NCBI RefSeq assembly: GCF_000003815.2
Contig: NC_049986.1
Span: forward strand, 13,265,805 to 13,329,804
Length of the DNA: 64,000 nucleotides
Direction: 5' to 3'
DNA from: Branchiostoma floridae
Lineage: Eukaryota; Chordata; Leptocardii; Amphioxiformes; Branchiostomatidae
Part shown: piece after piece, positions 46,278-62,494 of the stretch
Layout: the number at the start of each line of letters is the position of its first letter
Numbering within the stretch: position 1 is the first letter of the stretch
Translations under genes and position numbers: made by a program
Notes under the pieces: generated by a model
Told to the model about the DNA's origin: nothing
Seen by the model: the letters and a program-made list of their open reading frames with translations, nothing else
Database searches by the model: none

Positions 46278-49200
46278 TCACATCTTGTGGGACAACTTGA
46301 CGGTTACCTGTGGGGGAAACACACAATAACTCTCAACATTTAAAAACTGTCTTCATTAATGAAAAATTGTTCACAACTTGGTGGGAAACAACGTGTCATT
46401 GCCGGTATTTTAGAGATAAGAAATCATATTAGAAGTTTGTGTTTGTAAAACGTTTTGTTGTTATGAATTGAACAATAGGACTTTATCATAATCATTAATA
46501 ATCATTGTCATAATTATAACAAGAAAAAACGTAAACTTGACCAAAGATTGTTTTATGTTATCACTACTCACCGTTTTCACTTCACAGTACTCGAGAACCC
46601 CATACTCGCCCCTGGGACAGGAAAGCATATAAATGCACGTAATTACAAAACAGTAGATAGAACCGATAGCTACGGAAGTATAGATATAAAAGTAAAACAT
46701 TTGAACTGTAGTGCAAGATATAAAGTTTAAGGTAGACAGACTAGTGGTATCGAGGACTACCGGGAGCCCTGTTGGCACAAGAGCAGCTTAGCCTGCTTTT
46801 TTCAGACTAGTGAAAGACATTTATGGTGGAGTCGTCTAAACGTACACAGTGTTGTTCGTCACCTTTCATATTACATGAAGGCGACGGTTTTAATTGTGAA
46901 GGTTACTTACAGCTCTCGGCCGTGTCCGGACTGTTTGAAGCCTCCGAACGGCGCCTGAGTTATTGTCGGTTTGTAACAGTTCACACTAGGAAGGAGAGAA
47001 AAACTGACATGTCATCAGTATTCAAAACAATGTATATCATCATAGCACAGTACATCAAATCTTCAAATGCAAAGTCTAGATGTCTATAATGCGTATTCAC
47101 TCACATAATCGATTCTGAATTTTATCAATCGAATGAGGTTTCACAAAAATGAAGCATAGCAACGAACACTCTCCGCATTATTGGTGTCCGTACTTGATTT
47201 GTATCTCAGCTAACCGTAGCTGAAGCGGACACAGCATATTTATGCTTCATACGTTTGAAATATTCTTCTGGTCTCTGAGATCCAAAAATGCAATGGTGGC
47301 TGTTTCAGAGCGTAATTATCTCTATACACTATGATTCATTAAAATGGAAATAGTGACACCAACATGGCGGCGGTCGCCCTGATGACGTCACATGCATGCG
47401 CCTTTAATACAAACTAATGCCTACTTCAACTTGACCGACCCAACCTAACGGCGGCTATTTGAGAGCATCATAGGATCTATAAAATGCAAATAAAGACACC
47501 AATATAGCGGTGGAAGCACTGATGATGCCACGTGAACACGCCCTACAAAAACATATCTGCACCCACCTGACCGTCCCAGCCTGTACGGAGTTGGCGATGG
47601 TAAGCGCCTTGTCAATGTCCTTGGTGAAGACGAAAGCCGACAGCCCGTAGGTGGTGTTGTTCGCTCGGTCAATCACCTCGCTCATGTCCTTGAACTTGAA
47701 GATGCTCATAACGGGCCCAAATATCTACGTTTGAGTGGAATAGATTAAGGGATTGTTGGAAAATCACAGAAAACTGTTCATGAACTGTTCAAAAGCACGC
47801 TAGAATATGGTTAATGGTCTGAACAGCAAAGATCATTGGTTATATTAACGTAATGCAGTATTTTTTGTACCTCCTCCTTGGCGATGGTCATGTCGTCCTG
47901 GACGTCCGAGAACACGGTGGGCTGGATGAAGAAACCCTTGTCGCCATGACGACTGCCACCACACTGCAGATTGGCACCTGTCCACAGATGTACACTTGTT
48001 ATAATATCATATTCCAACTGTGCGGAGAAACTTTTTTTGAGCTGATGAGTTTTGGCAAGGAGCATCCATGCTCCACGGGTCACAATACTTACTGACGTGT
48101 AAATCACTTATTCACGGTAATGAAGCCATATTGGCGAGTGAGTAGGGCGTTGAAGTTACACTACATACATAGCGTTTACTCGTCTACCATGGCGACACCA
48201 CACTGTAGCACATCACTGTCTTTGATTCAAACAACGCGTACATTTACCTTGGTTCTTTCCACTCTCGATAAGTCGAATGACCTTGTCAAACATGTCTTTA
48301 TCAACCTGTGTAAAAAAAGAAATTCAAGTGAATGAAAGACAGTATTGTACATTCATGCCTCGACGGGCTAGGTACATGTCGTTGATGGTATGACGTAACA
48401 GACATATACAGGAAAGTAGAAACAACAATATACAAGTTAACTATACGTCAACATCTTCTCGCTTCTTTGTACATAGGAACAGATATTGTTTGTTATACAG
48501 GGTTTATCTAAGCTCATCAAAAATAGAAATTTATCCATTGTTAATATAGACTACTAATTCACTCTGTTGACTGCTGTCTCGGGTTGTGTAGTTAATGAAT
48601 TCATATACTAGATTTATATCAAACCATGGATACATAATGCTATTTTACAGAGTGACTCCTGCGAGCGTGTGACAGATACATGTACCTGCGGTCCGTGTTC
48701 ATTTCTCATGTCAAACGGGTCGCCGACGGTTCTCTGCATGGCTCGCTCGACGCTCCGTTTGACGAAGTCGTCATAGACGCCCTCCTGCACAAACGTGCGG
48801 GTCCCGGCGCAGCACACCTGGCCCTGGTTAAAGAACGCCGAGCGGTGGGCCTCCTCAACTGCTGTGTCCACTAGGGGAACATCAAACAAAATAAGTGTTC
48901 ACATTTCTCAATGTATACAATCTCTGAACCTTGACGGTGAACGATATCGACTTCTGGGCACCAAAGAAGACCCATGACGACAAAAACTAAAATCAGAGTT
49001 ACTGGCGATATCAAAGAAGCCATGAAGTAAGATTTTGTAGTACTCACGGTCGGCATCAGCGAAGACAATGAGCGGACTCTTGCCGCCCAGCTCCAGGGAA
49101 ACCCGCTTCACGTTGCTCTTACCAGCCGCTACCTGGATGATTTTACCGACCTGCAGGAGGTTCAGATATAGGTATCATTATCATCACCAGCTGTATTCGT

Positions 49201-52200
49201 CCTCTAAGTCTTGATAGGGATGGGGCATAAACATAGTCCACCCTACACTGGTACAGTACGTGGATTTTATCATTCATACGTTCGGAATTGTGTGCATTAT
49301 GAATCATAGAAACACAGAGACAGGCAAACCAAAAGCAACACTTTATTCCTTTGAAGTTAAGTAATAATACTTGTAAAGATAAATAGAAGTGATAAGACCT
49401 CTGTAGACCCCGTGAAGGCGATCTTGTCCACGTCCATGTGCTCCACGATGTGCGCGCCGCAGGTGGGACCGTACCCGGGCAGCACGTTCACTACACCCGG
49501 GGGGAAACCCGCCTGGAGACAGGGGAGAACATCACAATCAGCTAGGTTTCAGATATTCCTTCGTTTGTGACGGCAATTAATGAATTGTTATGCTAGAGGA
49601 AGCCTTTACAAACGCAGCACGAAGAGTGGAGTCTCATTCTACTTAAGTTCTTTGAAGGGTAACACAATAGCAATTGTTCTAAACAAACTGACAATGATAC
49701 GCAGTACTTTCCGTTCAAGGCGCCGGATTTCATGTCACCATAAAGCGTTGTTAAAGGGTTTAGTATTATTTGTCGTTGTTTCCTTCATAAATGCTCTACC
49801 TCCTTTATGAGTGACGCCAGGTATAGAGCGGTGAGAGGCGTCTGTTCGGCTGGCTTGATCACCACGGTGTTGCCGGCAGCCAGGGCGGGTGCCACCTTCC
49901 ATATGAACATGTTGATGGGGAAGTTCCACTGGGGAAAGATGGGTATGGCCATCTTAGTCAATCGAACCGATTTAAGATATATATACATGTATATATAGTA
50001 CCATAATCTCCAAGGTATGTCGTACTATAGATAGATGAATAAAAGTAAACATTTTTGTAACAACTTATACGAGTTGTGAAAGTGGCACACATGTAGTTGC
50101 AGGGCAATGGCACACTATAATTGAAGTTTAGCCCTAACAATGGGAGCTAACCATAGTTAACTACTTACAGGAATGATTCCTCCACAGACTCCGATAGGCT
50201 CCATGCGGGTGTAGGTAAAATACGGGCCGTCTGAAAAGGGAAATGGCACAAACTGACCAAAGCATACAGTCACGTCATACACTTTGAAAAAAATGTTAAA
50301 GTTGTATCACTCAGCAGCAAGTTCCACAATGACATCACCTTTGTTTCTAATTTTTAAAGACATATTGGAGTGCATGATATACAACCGAAACGACAACAAT
50401 GAGTTATCATAACTAAACAAGTAATACAAAATTATTATTGCTTTTGCTTATCGGTAGATGCTAATTGTAACTGGCCATACTTTACACATCTCACCAACAG
50501 GGATGGTCTTGCCGGTGATCTTGTCACACCAGCCGGCAAAGTACGTCAGGTTCTGGATGGGGGACATCACGTCTGCAAAGTACGAGTGGACGTACGGTTT
50601 GCCGTTGTCAAGTGTCTCTAGGCTCTGTGGATGTCCAAGAAATGTAGCCTTACTTGTAACGTAGTCGTCTTTTCAGACTTTACATAAGTGGACTACATTG
50701 TGTATTCACCCATGATAATCGCGTATAACATTAGCTACCCTCCCAAGGCAAGGGAGCAAGCTATAGTTTCTATGTCCGAAATTCCAAACTTACGGCTAGG
50801 TACGCAGCATCCCTCTGTATCAACCCCGCCAGCTTCAAGAGGAGCCTCCCACGCTGCGATGCATCCATGTTCCGCCAGGGAGACCCCAGTTGAAACGCTG
50901 CCCGCGCGGCCGCCACAGCCTTGTCAACGTCTGCCTGAAAGGAGAGGACCGATTGTCAACCATCACTCATTAATAACTAGCCGGTCTCAAAAGAGGTTGT
51001 ACATCCATTTAGGTACAAAGGTTTTTTTTAAAAAATGATTCATGGATTTATAAGATCCGGAATTGACAGAATAGTGGAAGTGACCTGATGAATATGAATT
51101 AGAATGCCTTGAAAATAATGGGTCCAACTCCTTTTGTATATAGTGTATTTTTCATTTCGGGCTAACAAAAATGTCTCTTATTGTTCTCTTATTATCTCAA
51201 ACGACTTTATCAACTTTAAATTAAGTCTTATCGCCTACCCTATGTATTCATTATTGACCACCAACATTTCGTATTCTATCACTGTGTAATCCGGAAAATG
51301 TATGCCCACACACAAAAAGAAATTTTTGAAAGGCACTTTAATAGTCTTCCATACCTTCTCCGCCTCCTGAACATCACAGATCTTCTCCCCCGTGGCCGGG
51401 TTGATGGTAGGAAACGTCTTCCCGCTCACAGAGTTCACAAACTCGTTATTGATGAAAATCTGTAGAGATAGGAAACAAATTTCAACATTTGACGCGTGAC
51501 CCAAAGTTGCTTCAGTGACGCCTTCTGCGCTGCTCACATTTGTTGGTAGTCTGACCGTTGACACATTCGTTACTAAGAAATTAGGTCAAAAAAAGCTTTT
51601 CTTCAATGGGTAGGTAATGTTAGGTAGTCGACGTGCTTATGCACAGGTTGTACCACCACACGCGTGGTGAAATACCTTCTTTGGCTGTTCTTCAATATGT
51701 TCTATTTTAAAAATCCTCTATAGTGTTACTTTACACAAATATATACTTATCTATTAAGCCAAAGGCATATTCATGTAGTAAGTGATACTAGCGATAATCA
51801 CTTTGTAGTGTTAGAATCTTTCACATTCTAAGTCGCCAAGTAACTTAAGACCTACACATGATGATCATACTATGAAAGATGCCTACACAAAAGAAGGTCG
51901 CCGGCCGATAGAACGTTAACCTTTTAACCTTAACCTTTCGCCATGTTCCTCTTTGGTCCTCCGATGGTTCATTGCTTTGCTCAGGGTACACCCGGCTGCA
52001 GTTTAAAGTTGTCACAAAAAGGGGGCAAGTGTCTGTACGATAAAATGTTACTTCTATGATGATAAGCAGACTATATATTGACATAGGAGCTTTCGCAAGC
52101 CACCAGTGTCCGAGGTACATTTACATGTATGTATACTTATGGGTAAATGTTACATTCCTTCCGAAGCTCAGAGCAGAGATCAGGAAAAATATAACATTAA

Positions 52201-52463
52201 GTTATGTGATGCGAACAATATCTCTTTTCATGTTTTGTTGGCAACTCTTGTTTTATACACGCTACAAACGCCGCCCCTCCTCACGACGTGACAGTTTGTA
52301 ACCATACAGAACAACACTTGCATTGTTCAATTTGTAGGATAACATTACTACATACCACCTGTGTTACTGAGGAACGGCAGACAGTGCCACAGTGGTTGGA
52401 CCTTACCTGAGTGTACTTGATTTCCGGGTTGGGATCGGGGGCAGGCACTCGTGGAGCGGCCAT
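46278..52463 (-). CDS. ALDH1A: ALDH1A-like aldehyde dehydrogenase, tandem copy 2
   Basis: Exons 52463-52407, 51459-51355, 50934-50794, 50624-50495, 50230-50169, 49928-49800, 49512-49399, 49150-49048, 48870-48686, 48305-48248, 47977-47871, 47724-47567, 46985-46911, 46611-46572, 46307-46278 join to 497 aa. Every exon has the same length as in copy 1. The protein begins [19 protein letters not shown] and ends VTVKLSHKM. Catalytic and NAD-binding motifs are intact ([25 protein letters not shown]). The residue after the catalytic Cys is Cys (GQVCCAGTR) where copy 1 has Ile. The 124 and 459 channel positions read Ser and Thr, so the pocket differs from its sister. Several exons (2, 3, 7, 8) are nearly identical in DNA to copy 1 while most introns have diverged. 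Confidence 0.93.
47338..47545. promoter_or_regulatory. duplicated octamer/CRE block in ALDH copy 2 intron 12
   Basis: Two versions of the copy 1 block. At 47338-47400 the CRE TGACGTCA (47383-47390) is intact but the octamer reads ATGGAAAT. At 47484-47545 the octamer ATGCAAAT (47484-47491) is intact but the CRE is lost. Confidence 0.45.
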
Positions 52464-52600
52464 GTTTGGAGGGTACAACTACCAGGAAGAGAACCCTGAA
52501 CCTGCCGTCGTCAGAGTTGGCACATTTTCGTAAGGTCGATGACCTACTAGTATCACAAAAGGGGCGGGACCCTATTGGACGAGCTCATTGCTACCCTAGA
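52464..52600 (-). promoter_or_regulatory. ALDH copy 2 proximal promoter
   Basis: AGGTCGATGACCT (52533-52545) is one mismatch from the IR1 consensus for RXR-type nuclear receptors. A GC box GGGGCGGGAC (52561-52570) and a reversed CCAAT (ATTGG, 52574-52578) follow. The order matches copy 1. Confidence 0.55.
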
Positions 52601-53693
52601 CACCCCAATCAGCTTTCAGTACACAGAAATACTTTCAGCCAAATGCTATGGCAAATAATCGTGGTTTCTAGGGCCTTAAAATCTCATCTATCCTATGCTA
52701 GATTTGCCGGCCAGCTGGACTCTATTTGTGATCTGCATAGATCTCTCCTTGCTGGACAGTACTGACAGCATCCGCAAGATGGGCACGCATAAAATCTTTT
52801 ACAGGCAATGTTTAACTCTATTAGTGTCAAGTAAATGTGTTTTAGAAGCTTGAAGGGGAATGTGTGTGAAAAGGTAACTTTCATTGATGATACATCCTTG
52901 TCAAATTCAGATATGATTGCCATTTGATGTTTTATGGGAATGAAAATTTTTTTCTGTATGTACTTTCAAGTAGAACTAACCATCATGTAGGACTTTCTTC
53001 ATCTCCTACAAAAGGCCATTTATCTACCAGAAATATTTATTATTTGGAAAAGGTCAGCTACTTGAAATAGCATCATTCTTTACTCAATTAAGGATAACCA
53101 AAGAAGAAAGCTCATTGAGAAAGGTATAAAACTTTGCTGTACTACATGTATATTCAACTATCATCTTTCCTCAGGTGAATTTCTGGTATATAAATGATTC
53201 TGCTGTGTTTGGCTTAAAAAATCCAGGTACCTAGTGTTGATGGACTTTTTGCCCCAGGCTCACCAGATATGGTGATTCATAAATTCATGGTGTAGATAGT
53301 GTTAAAACTTCACTCTATGTATCAGATATTGTAGAATGTGTGTATCAAGCTGTTCTCAGGGTTCAAACCTTATTATCCAGCATATACCGGGTACTAGTAA
53401 TCATCAATCAGGAGAGTCTCAATATGCATTATATGCCAGCCCCAAGTTGACACTATGTTTCTGTTTGTAAATATTAAAAGTGAGTGTATGAGCATGAATA
53501 ATGAATTGCCCCACTCTTACAACATGGGAGAGTGAATTCCAAGATACATGTATATGCAGAATTTACCACACAGGAAACAAATCAGACTGCACATCTACAG
53601 GTGAGGAAATATTTTATTTTCTCTGATGTAGCTGGTCAGAGCAATCTGCAGCTGAAAGAGCAGGTGCATCTCCAGCTGTACCAGGTGTCCACC
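52601..53693. other. intergenic between ALDH copy 2 and RPS5
   Basis: No gene recognised; AT-rich. A minus-strand AATAAA at 53613-53618 lies 76 bp past the RPS5 stop and is its probable poly(A) signal. Confidence 0.5.
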
Positions 53694-57124
<3,431 letters not shown>

Positions 57125-57165
57125 GGTGCTTACTGTCCAAGATGGAGGAGGGAAAAGAAAGACCG
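57125..57165 (-). promoter_or_regulatory. RPS5 5'TOP-like tract and YY1-like motif
   Basis: On the minus strand the 5' leader holds CTTTCTTTTCCCTCCTCC (57161-57144), a 5'-terminal oligopyrimidine tract typical of ribosomal-protein mRNAs, then CCATCTTGGAC (a reversed YY1-like site), shortly before the ATG at 57124. Confidence 0.6.
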
Positions 57166-57239
57166 TAGACGGGTTTCCCGAGTTCCCAGCACGGGTTACT
57201 TCCGGTTGGTGGAATAGCCAATTATTTCTATGGGGGAAC

Positions 57240-59940
57240 TAGTACGTTAAGTTAGATATAATAGTAAGCAAATATAAAATCCAAGGCTTTGATAAAGACA
57301 AAAATAATGATTTTGAGCATAATATTTTATACATCAGTTGGTTATTTAGTTTAAAGTGGAATTACAATGAACAGTTTATGTAAGAATAAAATAAAAATAT
57401 ATATACCTCTCCATTTAAAGATTTAGAAGAATCCATAGCGTCCACACATAAACGCATTAGATTAATTTTATGGTTTATAAACTCTGGTAAGTATAATACA
57501 AACTAGTAATAGAGTTTCTAATTAACACACACATTCAACATTTATCTTTAGGAAAAGTATGAATATTTTGCTTACAACATATTACTGTGGTAATTTTATC
57601 ATGTTGTTGTTTCGATGCTGTGCGTAAGGTCAACGCGGGTCAAATCCTGTCACATCATTGCAGCGCCAAAACAGAAACAGGCAGACTTGCAAACGGTACT
57701 GACGTCGATTTAAGGTAAACAATAAGGTATTGTTTTGTTAGCTTGAGAATCTGGGTTAAGATGAATCCGTAAGGATGCATGTATCGTAAATATGCGTCGT
57801 AACGCTATGCTGCATGCACCTAGCAAATGTCATCAATCATCTGTTGATGAGCTTACTCCGTTCTCGTACGCTATTTAAATATTTCAATCAAAACAAAGAG
57901 GAAGCACACTTTCATAGATGGTTTGAGAAGTACTATGGGCAACGATGAATCATGGTAGCCTATTGAATGAAGATCCAAGATCGGCACTGATTTAATACAA
58001 GACCCGTCGATCTCATACTACAAAGTCATAGACAAGAAGAGGACTTTTTTTTCACAAGCCAGCTGCAGGCAAGCTGCAGTTTTCTCCAGCAGTACAAATT
58101 GTGTACAGCTTTAATATACCCTGAATGAATCGCCATGAGTAACGTTAAAGTTTGCACTGATTTTGACTGTTGAGGCTTATACAAATGTACTTGAGTACCA
58201 ACCTCTTAAGTTTAAATAACATATGTCATAGAATACTAGTAACACAATTCTGTTGATTGCAAACATGTATATTGGAGGCAGGGCCACACTGGTGCCTCAA
58301 ATGTTGATACAGACTTACATTATCATAGCTTATGCCCAGACAGCTAGAACACCCCACTTCCCCTTGCACTGTAGTGTTTTATTTTGTACCAAAGCATCAG
58401 TTTGATACAGTACACCCCAAACAAAAAACAAACAGACCCATTTTCCACTAGACTGTAACCCTGGTCATGAGTGACCAAACATGTTGAGAGGCTGCTCAAG
58501 TGATTCCATGGATAAAGAACAAAACTTTCCAGGGTTTGAATGTATTCCTATCTTTTATATCATAATTTCATGACATGGGTCAGAAAACAAGAATGACACA
58601 ATTCTAATTTTGATTGTGGTGTGAACGAAATACAACTATTTGCAAATGCAAGTCAGGAAAGATGCCACCACATTAGAGCATGTTGTAAACAATTCTTGAC
58701 TATCTTGCCTGTGATCTTGGAGTGTACACTTTGTGAACAGACAGCAGCAGTACAGTGTGTATTGACTGTGCTGTTGTTCTTGTTTAAACTAAATGGCAGC
58801 ACAATTTTTTGTCACCCGCTAGTTCTTCTTCTTCTTTCATTTGAGGCTGCCACCCTCATCTTGTTGAGGATTCTGCAGCCTCCATGAAGTTATAGGCAAA
58901 GTAAATTTTGAGACTTGAAAAAAAATAACAGTAGAAACCTGGTTGTGATTAGATGGAAGCAAAGTTTGACAGTAGATAGATGGGGTGGTATTACCCTGTC
59001 AGGTTTGTCCTCAGCACCCTCAGTTAGCCCATGGTAGACAAAGTGACAATCAGTATTTAGTCTGTGCATGAAGAAGGACTAGTATGTTTATCTGTGACAC
59101 CAGGGGTACAGACTGGGACTGGGTTGTCTCCAGCCTGTTACTTCAAAGATTCACATCTGACCCAAGACAGAGAACTTGATTCCGTATATATGAGCCTGAA
59201 ACGCAAAGGGTTGTCTTGAGCCAGCAACTTCAAAGATACATGTCGGGCCCAAGACCTGCAGTCTGATTCCTTTATAAACGTGAAATGCAAAGCAGATTCT
59301 TTCTTACTTCAGATTGGAAAGTGTCATGTCTTGTTACCCATGCCATTAATAACCTGGCCACTGCATTTACACAAAATGTACATAGGCATACTTACTCTTC
59401 AAACACTAGAATAGTCTGGTACTCAATGTAGACGTGGGTATCCTCTTCTCCTGTTTTAAATTTATATTGTAAGTTGCTTTAAATGTCCTGTTACTATTAT
59501 ATTAATATGTTATTAACTCTTGGCCTTATGTCTTACCAGGGATGAAGAATGTTCAAATAAGTTAGTGTATTAGTATTAATTGAAGCAGCAGTAGCTGAGT
59601 ATAAGCAGTGCAACTACATTTGTACAAGTAACACATGGTTTGAAAACTTGCATTGAGCCATTACATTATTTGTTATTCTCTACCTAGCACGACATGTATA
59701 CAACTTTCATCCTGCTAACACATCCTGTTTGTTACATGTATGTTCTGTTGCTGACTTTGTTGACCCCATCTCTAAATGTCTGGCAAAATCCCCTGAGGCT
59801 TGAACATCTGCTCAGAAAAAGCAATTAACTTTGCACTGGTGACTAACACTTGTATGTGTTAGAGCGTCTTGGGGTGAATAGATGTTGAGTCATATGTTAT
59901 GTGTAAAATTAGTATAAAATACAGTATTTGAAAAGATGGC
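57240..59940. other. intergenic; possible noncoding exon near 57640-57713
   Basis: No coding gene recognised. Around 57700 a CRE-like TGACGTCG and GATTTAAG precede a donor-like GTAAAC (57714), which could be an untranslated first exon of a plus-strand gene. Confidence 0.25.
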
Positions 59941-59951
59941 AGTGTCCTTTT

Positions 59952-60039
59952 TAGCCTGGATATCAGACCGCAGCCCGATCTCAAAAATATCTATCGATAT
60001 ATATTTTTGAGATCGGGGTGGGGTATGGTATTCAGGCTA
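59952..60039. mobile_element. 88-bp TAGCCTG-type MITE with strong hairpin
   Basis: Ends TAGCCTGGATA and TATTCAGGCTA (imperfect inverse match) are flanked by a perfect 9-bp direct repeat TGTCCTTTT (59943-59951 and 60040-60048). The interior is a near-perfect hairpin, CCCGATCTCAAAAATAT against its complement. Related to the pair in FBXO38 intron 10. Confidence 0.8.
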
Positions 60040-60429
60040 TGTCCTTTTTGTTGTGTCTTTCATCCTAAAACAGATAAAATCAAAAGGACTTTGTGAAGCA
60101 TGAATAGACTGACAAAGAAGGCAAGCAATTGAGAATTGAGATGTCTCTGGTAAAATATATATTTGAGACCACCTGTCAATGTTGGAGAATAACTAAAGAT
60201 AAAATATCTTCCCATCACCTCCAAAAGCTAAGTTTTTAATCAAATTAACCTTATGACTGCTTTGTCTTCTAAAGTTTATGGTTTATCTTTTGAAGTGTTT
60301 GATCCCAGGGCCTGCTGAGGATGTTTGATGAGTATCTGTTGAAGGGGGTGTGTCCTGTAAGGACTTGATACTGTGCAGTTCTGTTTACATAAGTCTGCTT
60401 TGCCCTGCTTGTGGAAAGTATGTGGTCTA

Positions 60430-60617
60430 TGGTTTTCTATTCCGGTCAAAATCCAACTACGGCGTACTTCAGCCAACTACGCCGTACTTAAGCTTACTAC
60501 GACGTAGCTCACAGAAGTGGATCCGATACGGTTTAAACCTGAAGTACACTGTAGTTGCCTGAAGTACGGCCTGGCTGAAGTACGCCGTAGTTGAGTTGTG
60601 ACCGGAATAGAACACCA
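60430..60617. mobile_element. 188-bp Tc1/mariner-like MITE with CTACGNCGTA repeats
   Basis: Termini TGGTTTTCTATTCCGGTCA and the complement of TGGTGTTCTATTCCGGTCA are flanked by TA on both sides. The interior has several short palindromes of the form CTACGNCGTA. A relative in opposite orientation lies at 61612-61793. Confidence 0.7.
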
Positions 60618-61551
60618 TATACATCGTAATAATCGTACTGACCTGAGGTACGGTCTGACCAAGGAGGTTAAAAAAAAGAAATGGTCTGTTCAAACTAAGG
60701 CCCGTTCCGGCCCGGCAAACTTGATATCATTGCACTGAAACACCAAGGGGCTTTAAATTTATAAAAGCTCCTTGGAAACACTGAAACAGGAATTCGAATG
60801 CTGCCCCCAAGCAGATGTTAGGTTGAGAGATTTTAATGTTTTTTTAGTGACAGTCAGGCTTCAAACCTGTCGGAACAGCCACAGGTGTAACTTCAATGTC
60901 TATTGAATAAAACATTGTCGACATGCATTAAATGTTAAGAATTCCATCCTGAGATTTATAAAATAAAGTTATATTCTTCAAGCAGATTTATAATGATCCG
61001 AGGCCGCACTAATTATAGGGCAAAGTCGAGATAATTACATGTAGAAGCCACTTCTTTGTCTCTTGTATGGGGTAGCTTTCTTGGAAGGGGTGCCTACTGT
61101 GATGTCCTCCTTAACAGGACATAGGAGCGGGGACTAAGGCTACTTTTGTGGTTGGACGAGTTGTGGTACATTGTTCTATGATTCACCTGAGGCTCGAGTG
61201 TATATGTACTTCATTTCAATCCAGACATTCTATCGCTTGGGTGGTTTGATTCTATTTTTTTAACAAGTCTACACAAAAGGGTATGTACATTTTGTTTATA
61301 CAGCCGTATGTAAAACACACAAGAATTGCGTGGATCTGCGATTGCTTTTTGTAAGTAACATATTTAAATCTGGGTCATTCCGCATTTTTGCCTTCGCCAA
61401 GAAGCGTATATTTTCGGTTATTGCCTTCGACAAGAAGGCTATGGAAACGGTTGAGCTAGGACTTTTTTGGTCTTTATCTTTTTCTCAGTGTAGCGTATTC
61501 AATGAGAATACAATAACGTTATGTGTCAAGGTGATATACAAATTGGTGACT

Positions 61552-61793
61552 GAAAATACGTAGTTCGGGTTACTGTAAATGCTTGAGTTTTGACCGGGAT
61601 AGAAAACCATATACGACGTAGTTCAGTTAGGCCGGACTGCTGGCAACTACGGCGTACTTCAAGAAGTTAAGCCGTATCGGATCCACTTCTGTGAGCTACG
61701 TCGTAGTAAGCGTAAGTACGTCGTAGTAAGCTTAAGTACGGCGTAGTTGGCTGAAGTACGTCGTAGTTGAATTTTGACCGGAATAGAAAACCA
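61552..61793. mobile_element. second copy of the CTACGNCGTA MITE plus an abutting end fragment
   Basis: 61612-61793 matches 60430-60617 in reverse, including AAGCCGTATCGGATCCACTT. A terminal fragment, GACCGGGATAGAAAACCA, ends at 61609 in the same orientation as the right end, so two copies abut or one inserted beside the other. Confidence 0.65.
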
Positions 61794-61926
61794 TAGTGGT
61801 CCCCTGAATCTGGAAGAGGTAGTGATATGTAACAATGGAACAAAAGAGTTTATAAAAGGCTGCAGGTGAGCAGACATCTTAATTAAGTTGAAATAGATTC
61901 ATTGGATGGAATAAAAATTATATTTT

Positions 61927-61940
61927 GCCCCCCCCCCCCC
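61927..61940. repeat. poly(C) tract, 14 bp
   Basis: An uninterrupted run of C. A matching poly(G) run lies at about 63830-63841. Confidence 0.9.
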
Positions 61941-62339
61941 CTTCAGATTTGAAATAGAAAATCCTTCAGAGGGTTGTTTTCCTTTCACTATTATCTCTGC
62001 TGAAACCTTTCCTTGGAATGTTTTTACTGTGCTGCCTGTCTTGTCAAACCTGTTTTCATAATGAGCCATAAGGATAAAGGACTAGACAAGAGGTACATAC
62101 ACAATGTACAGCATAGCTTCTTACTTACAGTCTTACCAATGCCACTTGAGTACGCTGTAAGTCTTATATGAATTGCCTAAGGCGGTGTATTTGCATCTGT
62201 GTGTATATGGTGTCACTTTTATTTACTGCGACTGCCCATTCCGGCTTACGGAAGGATAACCAGACATAGAGGTCTAGACTTTTGAATGAATATGAAATCA
62301 TGCCATTGTGTAAATTGTTTTGGCGCTGTTTGTATATCG

Positions 62340-62494
62340 ACTCTACAGCTGGAGATCGGGTGAAGGTGTCACAGCTTGAGGGGCGGAGGAGAGTGGCGGA
62401 CATGCAGGCTGTTTGAGGGCGACATTAGGGTACAACATTGACTGCCAAGATGATGTCACCCACCCGCAGAAGAGCGCCATACTCCTGGGGACAG
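62340..62494 (+). CDS. probable first exon of a gene leaving the window (partial)
   Basis: A GC-rich leader with GGGGCGGAGGAGAGTGGCGG (about 62380-62399) and a tiny upstream reading frame (MQAV, 62402-62416) precedes ATGATG at 62450. The 15-codon frame MMSPTRRRAPYSWGQ ends at a consensus donor GTATGT (62495). The coding part is 62450-62494. I do not recognise the protein; later exons must lie beyond the window. Confidence 0.45.
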
